Source: Stigmatella aurantiaca (GTDB lineage Bacteria; Myxococcota; Myxococcia; Myxococcales; Myxococcaceae). From it: 64,000 nt of DNA. Below the pieces are notes generated by a model. That model ran no database searches, was not told the origin of the DNA, and saw nothing but the letters and a program-made list of their open reading frames with translations. Positions 35,642 through 43,931 of this stretch are shown here, piece by piece. The position numbers were made by a program, and so were the translations under genes. Within the stretch, counting starts at the first letter, position 1. Every line of letters begins with the position of its first letter. The stretch lies in NCBI RefSeq assembly GCF_900109545.1, contig NZ_FOAP01000028.1, positions 1-64,000 of the forward strand, read 5' to 3'.

Positions 35642-36914
35642 GCCCTGACCCCTCCCACGCCGCCGCGTTCTTGTCCGCGGCCGGCATCCGTTGCACGACC
35701 AACGCGGTCTCCTCGCGAGCCTGGGCGATGCGCTGCGCGCTCGCCGCCAGTCCAAACAGCACGTAGAGGTGCGCGGACAGGATGTAACCCGAGAAGAGAT
35801 CGCACACGAGATAGCCTGCCATCGCTGCGGCGAGCGCCCGGGCCAGCCAGCCCATCTCCGCGTCCTTCGAGGCCGCGAAGGCGCCGCCCGTGGCTCCCCC
35901 CGCGAACACGAGGAACAGCGCCAGCCCCACGAACCCCAGCTCACCGATGACGTCCAGGAAGATGTTGTGCGCCACGTACGCCTGCCGCGACTCGGGCGGC
36001 GCGTACAGCGGCCACGCGTAGCGGAAGCCGCCCGCGCCCACGCCCAAGAGCGGCTTGTCCAGGCTGATGCGCGAGGCCACCTGCCAGGCGTACACACGGC
36101 CCATGGCGGAGGCGTCCTGGTGGAAGGACGTCACCGTCTCGTTGCGCTGCCAGAAGCTCTTCGGCGCGAACAGCACCAGGCCCAGCGCGAGCAGCCCGCC
36201 CACCACCACCGCCTGGATGCGCCGCTTCTCGCGGATGGCCCACACGCCCATGGCCACCGACAGGCCGATGAAGCCGCCGCGCGAGTGGCTCAGCACGATG
36301 GCCACCACCGACAGCACCGCCGCCAGGGCGCACAGCACGCGCATCAGCCAGCCGGACTCCTTGCGCGCCAGGAACGCCACCGCCAGCGGCACCACCAGCG
36401 CCATGTTCATGGCCATGTGGTTGGGGTCCGCGTACACGCCGACCCAGCGCGAGCGGAAGCCCTCCACCATGTCCACGCCCGTGCGGTACCAGTCGATGAC
36501 GCCGATGGACGTCACGATGGAGCCCAGCACCATCGCCCCACACATCATCGCCAGGCGCCGGCCCGAGGTGATGACGTTGATGATGGTCAGGTAGATGGCG
36601 GTGAGCTTGAGCAGCTCGATGCCCGTGAACCGCGTCAGCTCCGGGTGGACCGACCAGGCCACCGAGGCGAACGCCAGCGCCGAGAACCCCAGCAGTGCCA
36701 GGCCCCGCGCGCCATCGAAATAGAGCGGCTCCGCGCGCCCCAAGCGGCGCAGGGCCATGAGCCCCGCGGCCAGCCCCGAGGTCAGCAGCGCGAGCCGCAG
36801 CGGTGCCAGGGCGGGGATCCACTCGCCAGGCACGGCGTACATGACCGCCGCGAAGCCCACCAGCGCGTAGAACGCCAGCACATCCCTTTGCTGCCCCTGC
36901 TCGCCCACACCCAT
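35631..36914 (-). CDS. O-antigen ligase/polymerase family membrane protein (Wzy-like)
   Basis: 427 residues with about ten to twelve predicted membrane helices and a large periplasmic loop. The Wzy_C signature region carries LSHSRGGFIGLSVAMGVWA and, after the loop, LLGVGAGGFRYAWPLYAPPE, typical of WaaL/Wzy proteins that join or polymerise lipid-linked sugars. Which of the two it does is not decidable. GGAGGAAGG precedes the ATG, and a sigma-54-like promoter lies about 50 bases upstream. It is the first gene of a two-gene polysaccharide unit. Confidence 0.85.
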   Translation of the reverse strand: MGVGEQGQQRDVLAFYALVGFAAVMYAVPGEWIPALAPLRLALLTSGLAAGLMALRRLGRAEPLYFDGARGLALLGFSALAFASVAWSVHPELTRFTGIELLKLTAIYLTIINVITSGRRLAMMCGAMVLGSIVTSIGVIDWYRTGVDMVEGFRSRWVGVYADPNHMAMNMALVVPLAVAFLARKESGWLMRVLCALAAVLSVVAIVLSHSRGGFIGLSVAMGVWAIREKRRIQAVVVGGLLALGLVLFAPKSFWQRNETVTSFHQDASAMGRVYAWQVASRISLDKPLLGVGAGGFRYAWPLYAPPESRQAYVAHNIFLDVIGELGFVGLALFLVFAGGATGGAFAASKDAEMGWLARALAAAMAGYLVCDLFSGYILSAHLYVLFGLAASAQRIAQAREETALVVQRMPAADKNAAAWEGSGHAA

Positions 36915-36965
36915 ACCTTCCTCCCCGCTACTTCCGTTTTTCCGGAAACGCGTGCGTCTGGCCTA

Positions 36966-36981
36966 AGCAGGCAACATGCCA
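36966..36981 (-). promoter_or_regulatory. Candidate sigma-54 promoter of the polysaccharide genes
   Basis: Minus strand TGGCATGTTGCCTGCT: the invariant -24 GG and -12 GC are exactly 10 bases apart, and it agrees with the TGGCAYR-N4-TTGCW consensus except at two positions (the -12 block reads CTGCT). The predicted transcript starts about 40 bases before the ATG of the Wzy-like gene. Myxobacteria use sigma-54 with many enhancer-binding proteins in development and surface polysaccharide control. No enhancer site was identified. Confidence 0.5.
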
Positions 36982-37064
36982 GCTGCCCTTCTGGGCAAAA
37001 TCCCCGTGGATCCAACGCCTTGCGGCGAGAGCCCTCCGGGGTGACGCGGAGGAAGCTGTAAGAA

Positions 37065-38723
37065 TTACGCTGTCGGATTTCCCTCCATCGGCAAGACGAC
37101 CGACAGGGCCGGGTCCAACCGGCCTTCCTGAAGGTAGGGCGTGGCGATCTCCTCGCGCAGCCGCTCCAGCGTCACCCCCACCAGCCGGTACAGTTCTGGA
37201 CGGGCCTCGGCGGTCACGGCGGGCTCCAGCGCGGCCAGCGCGCGCTCGGTGGCGCTGGAGCGCAGGCGCGGGGCCTGGGCGGGGCCCTCGAAGAGCCGCT
37301 CACACAGCTCCACCGTGCGCCCCTGCGGCACGGGCCGGGGATTCACCTGGCCTTCGAGCACCGCCATGGCCACCGTGGCGGCGAAGAGCCGGTCCGCGCC
37401 CAGCACCTCCATCGGCACGCCGAAGCGCGCCACCACCTGGTGGGCCGCGCTGGCATCGCCCAGCAACCCCTGGAAGAGGGCCACCTGGGCCTCTGCCCGG
37501 ACGAGCAGCGCCTCGCTGGCGCCCAGCTCCCGGAAGGAGCGGAACGGCACCGGCTCCGCGCCCGGCACGCGCAGCGCGCGGCGGGGGCGCTTGAGGCGCA
37601 GGGCCTGAAGGGCCGCGGCCTCCTCCGGGAACACCAGCCAGGTGCCGTCCACCTGGGCCCCGGGCTTCTTGGCCAGCCGGTCCGCCCGGAACTTCAGGGC
37701 CAGCGTCAGCGAGAAGCCCATCTGGAAGATGCGCCGCAGCGGCGTCTCGCGCACCACCTCCACGGCGCGGGAGGGCTGCGCCCCCGTCATGTGCTCCAGC
37801 CCGAGCGACAGGTAGCCCCGCACCATCTCGCCCGCGGAGCGCATGGCCTCCGGATCTCCCGGATCCGCCAGCTCCACCACCAGGGCGGCGTTGGCCACCC
37901 CGCGCAGCTCGTCCTCGAGGTTCTCCTGCTCCACCACGGTCAGGTCCCGGAAGGCGGCCTCCAGGTAGTCCACCCACCCCTGGGTGGGCGCGAGCGCCGC
38001 CGGCTCGCCGCGCGCGGGCGCCGGGCCCGGGTCCACGCGGCTGAAGAGGCTCAGCGCCTCGTCGAGCGTGGGGAAGCCCAGGTCCTGGAGCCGCGCGGTG
38101 CGGAAGCGGTAGGCGGCCTCCTCCAGCTCGCTGGGGATGTCCCAGCGCGTGGCCTCCAGCAAGCGCACCGACTCGAAGGGGTTCTCGGCGATCAAGTCAT
38201 TGAGGATCGTCCGAAGGGCCGCCTGCTCCACGCCCTCGACCTTGAACTCGACGAGGTAGCGCCCCTCGGGCGTCTCCATCGTCACCCCGGGCGGGTTGAC
38301 GTCCGGGTTCTCCTCCAGATCGTGGACCTGGGTGAACTCGCGCAGCAGGTACTCCAGCACCTCCAGGTCCACGCCGTGCAGCTTGCGCAGGAACTCCTCG
38401 GGTTCATCCCCGCGCGCGGCGCGCAGCCAGGTGAGCACCGCATGTGGATCGACGCGGTCGCGCTTCCAGGCCCCTAAGTCCACGAAGCCGCGGAACTGCT
38501 CGGGCGAGGAGAGCTGGACCAGCTCGGTGGCATCCGCCAGCCCGATGTCCTGGATGGTGGAGAAGAGCAGCTCCACCGGGAGCGAGCGCACCAGGGCCCG
38601 CGCCTCGGGAGACTCGATGATGGCATCCAGCCGCTTGCGGGGCGGGAGCTGGGTGAGCTGCCGGCGCAACCCCTGGAGGGCGAGCTGCGCATCCTTGCCT
38701 TTTCCCTGCTTGTTCTCGGGCAC
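37065..38723 (-). CDS. Large conserved protein of unknown function (DUF6178-like)
   Basis: 552 residues from GTG 38721-38723 (GGTAGG 9 bases upstream); an earlier GTG at 38744 is possible. No signal peptide and no membrane helix; mostly helical with a Leu/Glu/Arg-rich make-up. N-terminal segment PRKRLDAIIESPEARALVRSL and the DVNPPGVTMETPEGRYLVEF stretch are the most distinctive. I recall a family of this length in delta-proteobacteria (DUF6178), but that is memory and not a verified match. It is downstream of engB on the same strand, with a gap of 24 bases. Confidence 0.7.
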   Translation of the reverse strand: MPENKQGKGKDAQLALQGLRRQLTQLPPRKRLDAIIESPEARALVRSLPVELLFSTIQDIGLADATELVQLSSPEQFRGFVDLGAWKRDRVDPHAVLTWLRAARGDEPEEFLRKLHGVDLEVLEYLLREFTQVHDLEENPDVNPPGVTMETPEGRYLVEFKVEGVEQAALRTILNDLIAENPFESVRLLEATRWDIPSELEEAAYRFRTARLQDLGFPTLDEALSLFSRVDPGPAPARGEPAALAPTQGWVDYLEAAFRDLTVVEQENLEDELRGVANAALVVELADPGDPEAMRSAGEMVRGYLSLGLEHMTGAQPSRAVEVVRETPLRRIFQMGFSLTLALKFRADRLAKKPGAQVDGTWLVFPEEAAALQALRLKRPRRALRVPGAEPVPFRSFRELGASEALLVRAEAQVALFQGLLGDASAAHQVVARFGVPMEVLGADRLFAATVAMAVLEGQVNPRPVPQGRTVELCERLFEGPAQAPRLRSSATERALAALEPAVTAEARPELYRLVGVTLERLREEIATPYLQEGRLDPALSVVLPMEGNPTA

Positions 38724-38747
38724 GTCCGCGTGCCTACCACACACGGA

Positions 38748-39368
38748 CTAGAGCCGGGTGGCCTTCCCGAAAGCGCCCAAGAGGGCGTTCCACACCTCGT
38801 CCACCCCCGTCCTGTCGACGGAGGAGAAGGGAATGACGGCCTCCAGCGGCAGATCGAGCTGCTGGGCAAGCGCCTGGATGCGCGGCTTGCGGCGGGCCTT
38901 GGTGAGCCGGTCGATCTTCGTGGCGACGACGAGCACCCGCCGGTCCTTCTCCTGGAGGTAGTCGAGCGTCTGGAGATCATCCGGCGTGGGGCCCACCTCC
39001 GCGTCGATGATGCTCACCACGACCTCCAGACGGTGCCGCTTGTCGAGGTAGGTGGTGATCATCTCGTCCCACTGGACCCGGTCGGCCTTGCTCGCCTTGG
39101 CGAAGCCGTAGCCGGGCAGGTCCGCCAGGCGCACCTGGTGCCGGTGGCCATCCCGGTCCAGCTCCACGTCGAAGAAGTTGAGCGTGCGGGTGCGGCCCGG
39201 GGTGTTGGAGACCCGGACCAGCTTCTTCCGGCCGGTCAGGGTGTTGATCATGGACGACTTGCCCACGTTGGAGCGGCCCACGAAGGCCACCTCCGCGGCG
39301 TGCCCGGACGGATAGCCCTTGGGCTCGGTGGCGGTAATGACGAACTGGGCGTCGATGAGCTTGATCAC
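38748..39368 (-). CDS. engB: Ribosome-biogenesis GTPase EngB/YsxC
   Basis: 206 residues. Complete TrmE-Era-EngA-EngB G motifs: G1 GRSNVGKSS, the G2 threonine in the SNTPGRTRTL segment, G3 DLPGYG, G4 TKID, and a G5-like stretch near ILVATKID-SS. EngB is an essential assembly factor of the large ribosomal subunit. It lies 4 bases before the cytochrome gene end on the same strand, so the cytochrome, EngB and the large unknown protein may form one transcript. The start is ATG 39366-39368. Confidence 0.94.
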   Translation of the reverse strand: MIKLIDAQFVITATEPKGYPSGHAAEVAFVGRSNVGKSSMINTLTGRKKLVRVSNTPGRTRTLNFFDVELDRDGHRHQVRLADLPGYGFAKASKADRVQWDEMITTYLDKRHRLEVVVSIIDAEVGPTPDDLQTLDYLQEKDRRVLVVATKIDRLTKARRKPRIQALAQQLDLPLEAVIPFSSVDRTGVDEVWNALLGAFGKATRL

Positions 39369-39372
39369 GCGG

Positions 39373-39864
39373 CTATTTCTTCACGGGCTTGGGCGGGGGC
39401 GCCTCGGCACGCGTCGCCCGGCGGGCCCGCTCGGGGGTCCAATGGTCGATGGCCTTGAGCGACTCCACGAAGTTGAACGGCCTCAGGGAGGGCGAGGAGG
39501 CATCGTGGCAGGTGCGGCACATCTTCTCCGACGGGTCCACGAGCCCGACCAGGCGGGCAAGCTCCGCGTCCTTCATCACATACTCGGGGGCGTAGTACTG
39601 GCCGCCGCCGTGGCACGTCTCGCAGGTGATGTGGGCGGTGGCCTGCGTGGCTTGATCCGGCGAGTGGCAGGACAGGCAGCGCGCATCCTTCTTCTGGGAC
39701 TCGGAGAGCGAGTCGGCGGCCCGGGCGTGTTTGGACTGCTGCCAGGCGTTGTAGGCCTCGGGGTGGCACCCCTTGCAGCTCTCGGGGCCAATGAAATCCG
39801 CCGCCCAGGCAAAGCCCGGCGTGGCCAGGAGAAAGAGGAGAATCCAGAAGCCAGAGGGCCGCAT
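39373..39864 (-). CDS. Tetraheme c-type cytochrome
   Basis: 163 residues from ATG 39862-39864. Sec signal (MRPSGFWILLFLLATPGFAWA) then four CXXCH heme sites: CKGCH, CLSCH, CETCH, CRTCH. The spacing and the GPESCKGCHPEAYNAWQQSKH opening match the cytochrome c554 / NapC-associated periplasmic tetraheme type. Electrons would pass through it in the periplasm; donor and acceptor are not in the window. Genes on both sides (EngB, unknown) are not respiratory, so the setting is unusual. A proline-rich basic tail follows the last heme. Confidence 0.9.
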   Translation of the reverse strand: MRPSGFWILLFLLATPGFAWAADFIGPESCKGCHPEAYNAWQQSKHARAADSLSESQKKDARCLSCHSPDQATQATAHITCETCHGGGQYYAPEYVMKDAELARLVGLVDPSEKMCRTCHDASSPSLRPFNFVESLKAIDHWTPERARRATRAEAPPPKPVKK

Positions 39865-40018
39865 CGTCAGCGGAACTAGCAGAGCCCCCCAGACGGAGCA
39901 AGGCATCTGGTGGTTGAATGCCTTCCAAACACCATCGTCCAGGGTCATAAGCTTGAGCCCTCCCCCGGGAATCCGCTTAAGTGGTCAGGACAACAGGATC
40001 GACAGGTAGGAGACCGTG

Positions 40019-40486
40019 ATGCGCACCGCCGTCATCGCCGCTGTTCTCATGACATCCCTCACCGCGGCGGCCAAGCCGTGGCAGGGCATCGAGCCTGGGG
40101 TGTCCAAACGGGACGAAATCGTCCAGAAGTTCGGGGAGCCCTCGCGCATCGTCACCTCCGAGGGCAAGGAAATCATCGCCTACTTTGGCAAGGAGGCGGT
40201 CAAGGGCACCCACCAGGCCCAGTTCCGCGTGGACCCCACCTCCAAGCTCGTCGAGCGCATCGACGTGTTCCCCGGGCCCGTCATCGACAAGGACACCATC
40301 GAGAACAGCTACGGCCCGGCCTGCCCCTCCGGCCCCGCGCCGGCCAGCCCCTGCTACCTCAAGAAGCTCACGGACGACTTCCGCACCTACTACCTCTACC
40401 CGAAGCTGGGCCTGGCCATCTTCTTCAACGAGGACGGCAAGACGGTGCAGTCGTTCATCTTCACCACGCTGAAGGCGGCGAAGTAG
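40019..40486 (+). CDS. Secreted BamE/SmpA-like fold protein
   Basis: 155 residues from ATG 40019, where AGGAG lies 6 bases upstream; an overlapping GTG at 40016 is the alternative. Signal peptide MMRTAVIAAVLMTSLTAAA-type, cleaved near AKP. The mature start WQGIEPGVSKRDEIVQKFGEP has the G-x-x-x-x-E-x-x-x-x-F-G-x-P pattern of BamE/SmpA-like repeats. Two cysteines (PACPSGPAPASPCY) could bond. No further function is suggested. It is 9 bases upstream of coaE, so probably co-transcribed. Confidence 0.7.
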   Translation: MRTAVIAAVLMTSLTAAAKPWQGIEPGVSKRDEIVQKFGEPSRIVTSEGKEIIAYFGKEAVKGTHQAQFRVDPTSKLVERIDVFPGPVIDKDTIENSYGPACPSGPAPASPCYLKKLTDDFRTYYLYPKLGLAIFFNEDGKTVQSFIFTTLKAAK

Positions 40487-40495
40487 GCCTCCCCC

Positions 40496-41092
40496 GTGCG
40501 CATCTATGGCCTGACGGGAGGCATCGCCTCCGGCAAGAGCACCGTGAGCCAGATGCTGCGGGAGCTGGGGGCGCACGTGCTCGACGCGGACGCCATCGCC
40601 CGCGAGGTGGTGGAGCCAGGCACCCTGGGCCTCGCCGAGGTGGGCGCCCGCTTCCCCGGCGTCATCGGCCCGGACGGTCGGCTGGACCGGGCGAAGCTGG
40701 GTGCCCGCGTCTTCGCGGACCCCGCCGAGCGCGCCGCGCTCAACGCCCTGCTCCACCCGCGCATCCGCGAGGCCTTCCTGGAGAAGACCCAGGCCCTGGC
40801 CGCGCAGGGCGTGGCGCGCGTCCTCTATGACGCCCCCCTGCTCATCGAGAACGGGCTGCACGTGGGCCTGGACGGGGTGGTGCTGGTGTGGGTGCCCCGG
40901 GAGCTGCAGAAGGCGCGGCTGAAGGCCCGGGACGGGCTGGAGGACGCGGGCGCCGAGGCCCGGCTGGCCGCCCAACTGCCCCTGGACGCCAAGCGGGAGC
41001 ACGCCACCTGGCTCATCGACAACACCGGGGACCGGGAGGCCACGCGGGCCCAGGTGCAGGAAGTCTGGCGCGCACTGCTCGCACGCGGCTGA
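40496..41092 (+). CDS. coaE: Dephospho-CoA kinase
   Basis: 198 residues with a GTG start. P-loop GLTGGIASGKST (residues 5-16), then LDADAIAREVVEPG, the lid segment LIENGLHVGLDGVVLVW and the conserved DNTGD near the C-terminus. It phosphorylates the ribose 3-prime hydroxyl of dephospho-CoA, the last step of coenzyme A synthesis. It is followed by the SDR gene after 23 bases. Confidence 0.94.
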   Translation: MRIYGLTGGIASGKSTVSQMLRELGAHVLDADAIAREVVEPGTLGLAEVGARFPGVIGPDGRLDRAKLGARVFADPAERAALNALLHPRIREAFLEKTQALAAQGVARVLYDAPLLIENGLHVGLDGVVLVWVPRELQKARLKARDGLEDAGAEARLAAQLPLDAKREHATWLIDNTGDREATRAQVQEVWRALLARG

Positions 41093-41115
41093 GCGCCGGG
41101 TATGCTCCGCCTCCC

Positions 41116-42276
41116 ATGAGCAACCAGCGGAAGAAGCAGGGCCCCGGCACGTACTTCGTCACCGGCTACCCGGGATTCATCGGCAAGCGCCTGGTGGAGC
41201 ACATCGCGCGCGAGGATCCCCAGGGCCACATCTACGCCCTGGTGCAGCCCAAGTTCCTCAAGGAAGCCCAGAAGCTCGCCGCCCAGGTGAAGGGCGCCCG
41301 CCTGGAGCTGATCACCGGGGACATCGTGGACATGCACCTGGGGCTGTCGGGCGAGGAGTACCAGCGGCTGTGCGAGCGGGTGACGGACATCTTCCACCTG
41401 GCGGCCGTCTCCCAGCTCAACGCCCCCAAGGAGACGAGCTGGCGGGTGAACGTGGACGGCACGCGCAACATGCTGGAGCTGGCGCGCGACTGCGAGCACC
41501 TGCGCCGCTTCAACACCTTCTCCAGCTGCTACGTGTCCGGGGACCGGCTGGGCGTCATCGCCGAGGACGAGCTGGACGTGGGCCAGGGCTTCCGCAACCC
41601 CTACGAGGAGTCCAAGTTCCAAGCGGAGAAGCTCGTCCAGCGCGCCAGCGCCACCCTGCCCACCACCATCTTCCGCCCCTGCTCGGTGGTGGGGGACTCG
41701 CGCACCGGGGAGATCGACCGCTTCGAGGGGCCCTACTACCTGGGCGTCCTGCTCGTCACCTCGCCCCTGGTGGCCCCCCTGCCCCTGCCGGGCAACGGCG
41801 TGGCGCCGCTCAACGTGGTGCCGGTGGACTACGTGGTCGCCGCCGTGTGGCACATCTCGCGAGACCCCCGGGGCGTGGGCCGCACCTTCCACCTGGTGGA
41901 CCCCAACCCCATGAGCGCCCGCCGCGTGTACGAGCGCATCGCGGAGAAGTCGAACCGGAAGCTGCCCCGCTTCCAGCTGCCCGCCCGGGCCGCGGACGTG
42001 GTGCTGCGCCTGCCCGTGCTCGAGAAGCTGGCCCGGCCCCAGCGCGCCGCCCTGAGCTACGTGAACCACCTGGTCATCTACAACACGCACAACACGCTGG
42101 AGCTGCTCGACGGCACGGGCATCCGCTGCCCGCCCCTGGCCACCTACCTGGACCAGCTCGTGGCCTATGTCCGCGAGCAGTACCGCAAGCGCCAGGAGAG
42201 CGCCGAGGTGGAGGATCCACTGGATCATTCCTCCTCTCCTGGAAGCGACAGCCCGGACACCCTGCCGTCCCGCTAG
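41116..42276 (+). CDS. NAD(P)-dependent epimerase / thioester-reductase-like SDR
   Basis: 386 residues from ATG 41116. Extended SDR with the cofactor motif TGYPGFIGKRL (TGxxGxxG), the DIVDMHLGLSGEEY segment, the HLAAVSQL turn, and the catalytic Y-x-x-x-K in PYEESKFQAEKL, preceded by SSCYVSGDRLG. The long AQVKG...LITGD stretch and the lack of a sugar-binding C-terminus point to the NAD_binding_4 (male-sterility / thioester-reductase) type rather than a nucleotide-sugar epimerase. Substrate unknown. A Ser/Pro/Asp tail ends the protein. Confidence 0.83.
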   Translation: MSNQRKKQGPGTYFVTGYPGFIGKRLVEHIAREDPQGHIYALVQPKFLKEAQKLAAQVKGARLELITGDIVDMHLGLSGEEYQRLCERVTDIFHLAAVSQLNAPKETSWRVNVDGTRNMLELARDCEHLRRFNTFSSCYVSGDRLGVIAEDELDVGQGFRNPYEESKFQAEKLVQRASATLPTTIFRPCSVVGDSRTGEIDRFEGPYYLGVLLVTSPLVAPLPLPGNGVAPLNVVPVDYVVAAVWHISRDPRGVGRTFHLVDPNPMSARRVYERIAEKSNRKLPRFQLPARAADVVLRLPVLEKLARPQRAALSYVNHLVIYNTHNTLELLDGTGIRCPPLATYLDQLVAYVREQYRKRQESAEVEDPLDHSSSPGSDSPDTLPSR

Positions 42277-42349
42277 CGCGGCGGGGCCGAACAGGCGCAT
42301 CCTCCCGGGGGAAGTGTTCCCTCTCCCCCATCTTCGAGGAGGTTTCCCC

Positions 42350-43696
42350 ATGCGCCTGCGGACACTGTCGTGGCTGGGTTTGTGGCTCGTCTGCCTGGCC
42401 GGCACCAGCGCCTGGGCCGCCAACACCAAGCCCGTGGCCCGCATCACCGGCCCCACCAGCGTGCCCGAGGGAACCAACCCGGTGACGCTCGATGGCAGCG
42501 GCTCGACGGATGTGGACGGCGACACGCTCACCTACGCGTGGCGCCAGACGGTGGGCCCCACGGTGGCCCTGAGCAGCCCCACCGCCGCGAAGCCCACGTT
42601 CACGGCGCCCGCGGTCAGCTCGAACGTCGAGCTCACGTTCGAGCTGGTGGTCAACGACGGCACGGTGAACAGCGATCCGGATCTCTTCACGGTGATCGTG
42701 ACGAACGTGGACCTGTCGCTCATCGCCCACGCGGGCGAGGACCAGACGGTGGCCGTGGGCGACACGGTGACGCTCCAGGGCTCGGCGAGCAACGCCGGGA
42801 CGGACACCGTCACCTACTCCTGGTCGGAGCTGGAGCCGGATCCGAAGGCCCCCATCGAGCTGACCGGCGCGGGCACGGCCACGCCCACCTTCAAGGCGCC
42901 GGAGGTGAAGGACGGGCCACGGCGCACGCTGACCTTCGTGCTCGTGGTCAGCGCCGGCGGGCGCCTCAGCGCGCCGGACACCGTGAAGGTCACCGTCAAC
43001 CGGCCCAACCGGCACCCCGTGGGCAAGGCGCCCGCGAACCTCGAGGAGAAGGAGGACACCCCCGTGGTGCTCGATGCCAGCGAGAGCTCGGATCCGGATG
43101 AGGACCCGCTGACCTACCAGTGGACCCAGACGGGCGGGCCCCTCGTGGCGCTGAAGGACGCGAAGACGGCCAAGCTGTCGTTCACCACCCCGAAGGTCTT
43201 CACCAAGACGCTGCTGAACTTCACGCTGGTGGTCAAGGACACGGCGGACGCCGAATCGGCCCCTGTTCCCGTCACCGTCACCGTGCTCCACGTCAACAAG
43301 CCGCCCGTGGCCCACCCGCGCAAGCTGCCCTCGGAGCTCAACCCCACCACCGTCACCCTGGATGGCTCCACCTCCACGGACCCGGACGGCGACACGCTGA
43401 CGTACAAGTGGCAGCAGGTGCTGGGCTCCCAGGTCACCCTCCCCTCCGATACGTCGCCCACGGTCACCTTCGAGGTGCCCAAGACGGCCTTCGCCGTGCA
43501 GATTCAATTCAAGCTCACCGTCACCGACTCCTCTGGGGCCTCGAACTCGGACGTGGTGGACGTGCTGGTGCTCGCCGACGCGGAGAACGAGCCCGCGGGC
43601 TGCGCCAGCACGCACGGGGGCACCGGGGCCGGGGTGCTGCTCGCGGGGCTGGCCTTCGCCCTGTGGCCGCGCCGCCGGCGCCTGCTCGCCTCCTGA
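42350..43696 (+). CDS. Surface protein with Ig-like repeats and MYXO-CTERM tail
   Basis: 448 residues, start ATG behind GAGGAGG. Sec signal ending GTSAWAANT, then four beta-sandwich domains of the PKD/REJ/cadherin-like type, each about 95 residues and carrying the calcium-site pattern STDVDGDTLTYAWRQT, SSDPDEDPLTYQWTQT or STDPDGDTLTYKWQQV. The C-terminus has a MYXO-CTERM-type tail: AGCAS, then the hydrophobic LLAGLAFALWP and RRRRLLAS. In Myxococcus such tails direct proteins to the cell surface after myxosortase processing. Three of its four domains match those at the end of the following protease. Confidence 0.88.
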   Translation: MRLRTLSWLGLWLVCLAGTSAWAANTKPVARITGPTSVPEGTNPVTLDGSGSTDVDGDTLTYAWRQTVGPTVALSSPTAAKPTFTAPAVSSNVELTFELVVNDGTVNSDPDLFTVIVTNVDLSLIAHAGEDQTVAVGDTVTLQGSASNAGTDTVTYSWSELEPDPKAPIELTGAGTATPTFKAPEVKDGPRRTLTFVLVVSAGGRLSAPDTVKVTVNRPNRHPVGKAPANLEEKEDTPVVLDASESSDPDEDPLTYQWTQTGGPLVALKDAKTAKLSFTTPKVFTKTLLNFTLVVKDTADAESAPVPVTVTVLHVNKPPVAHPRKLPSELNPTTVTLDGSTSTDPDGDTLTYKWQQVLGSQVTLPSDTSPTVTFEVPKTAFAVQIQFKLTVTDSSGASNSDVVDVLVLADAENEPAGCASTHGGTGAGVLLAGLAFALWPRRRRLLAS

Positions 43697-43931
43697 GCCG
43701 TAGCCAGTTACGGGAATTGCACACAAAGCCTGCCTGGCGTTGCTTTGGGCTTGACAGGCTGCCGAAAACGCCGGGGGGGCCCTTTTATCGGTTCCGTCTC
43801 CTGGGTAGCATTCGCGTGCGTCCGGAGTGCAGCGCCCGCGGATCCGCGTTGACGGAAGAACCCCCGCGGTCTTCGCGCACCTGACGCACGCCGTGCCTTC
43901 CGATCCCCCGCCGTTCCCCGAAGGACTCCGT

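Noticed and set aside
43751-43756. TTGACA -35 hexamer upstream of the M36 protease
   Set aside because: No A/T-rich -10 lies at 16-18 bases; the region there is a run of G. It may be a weak promoter but was not listed.
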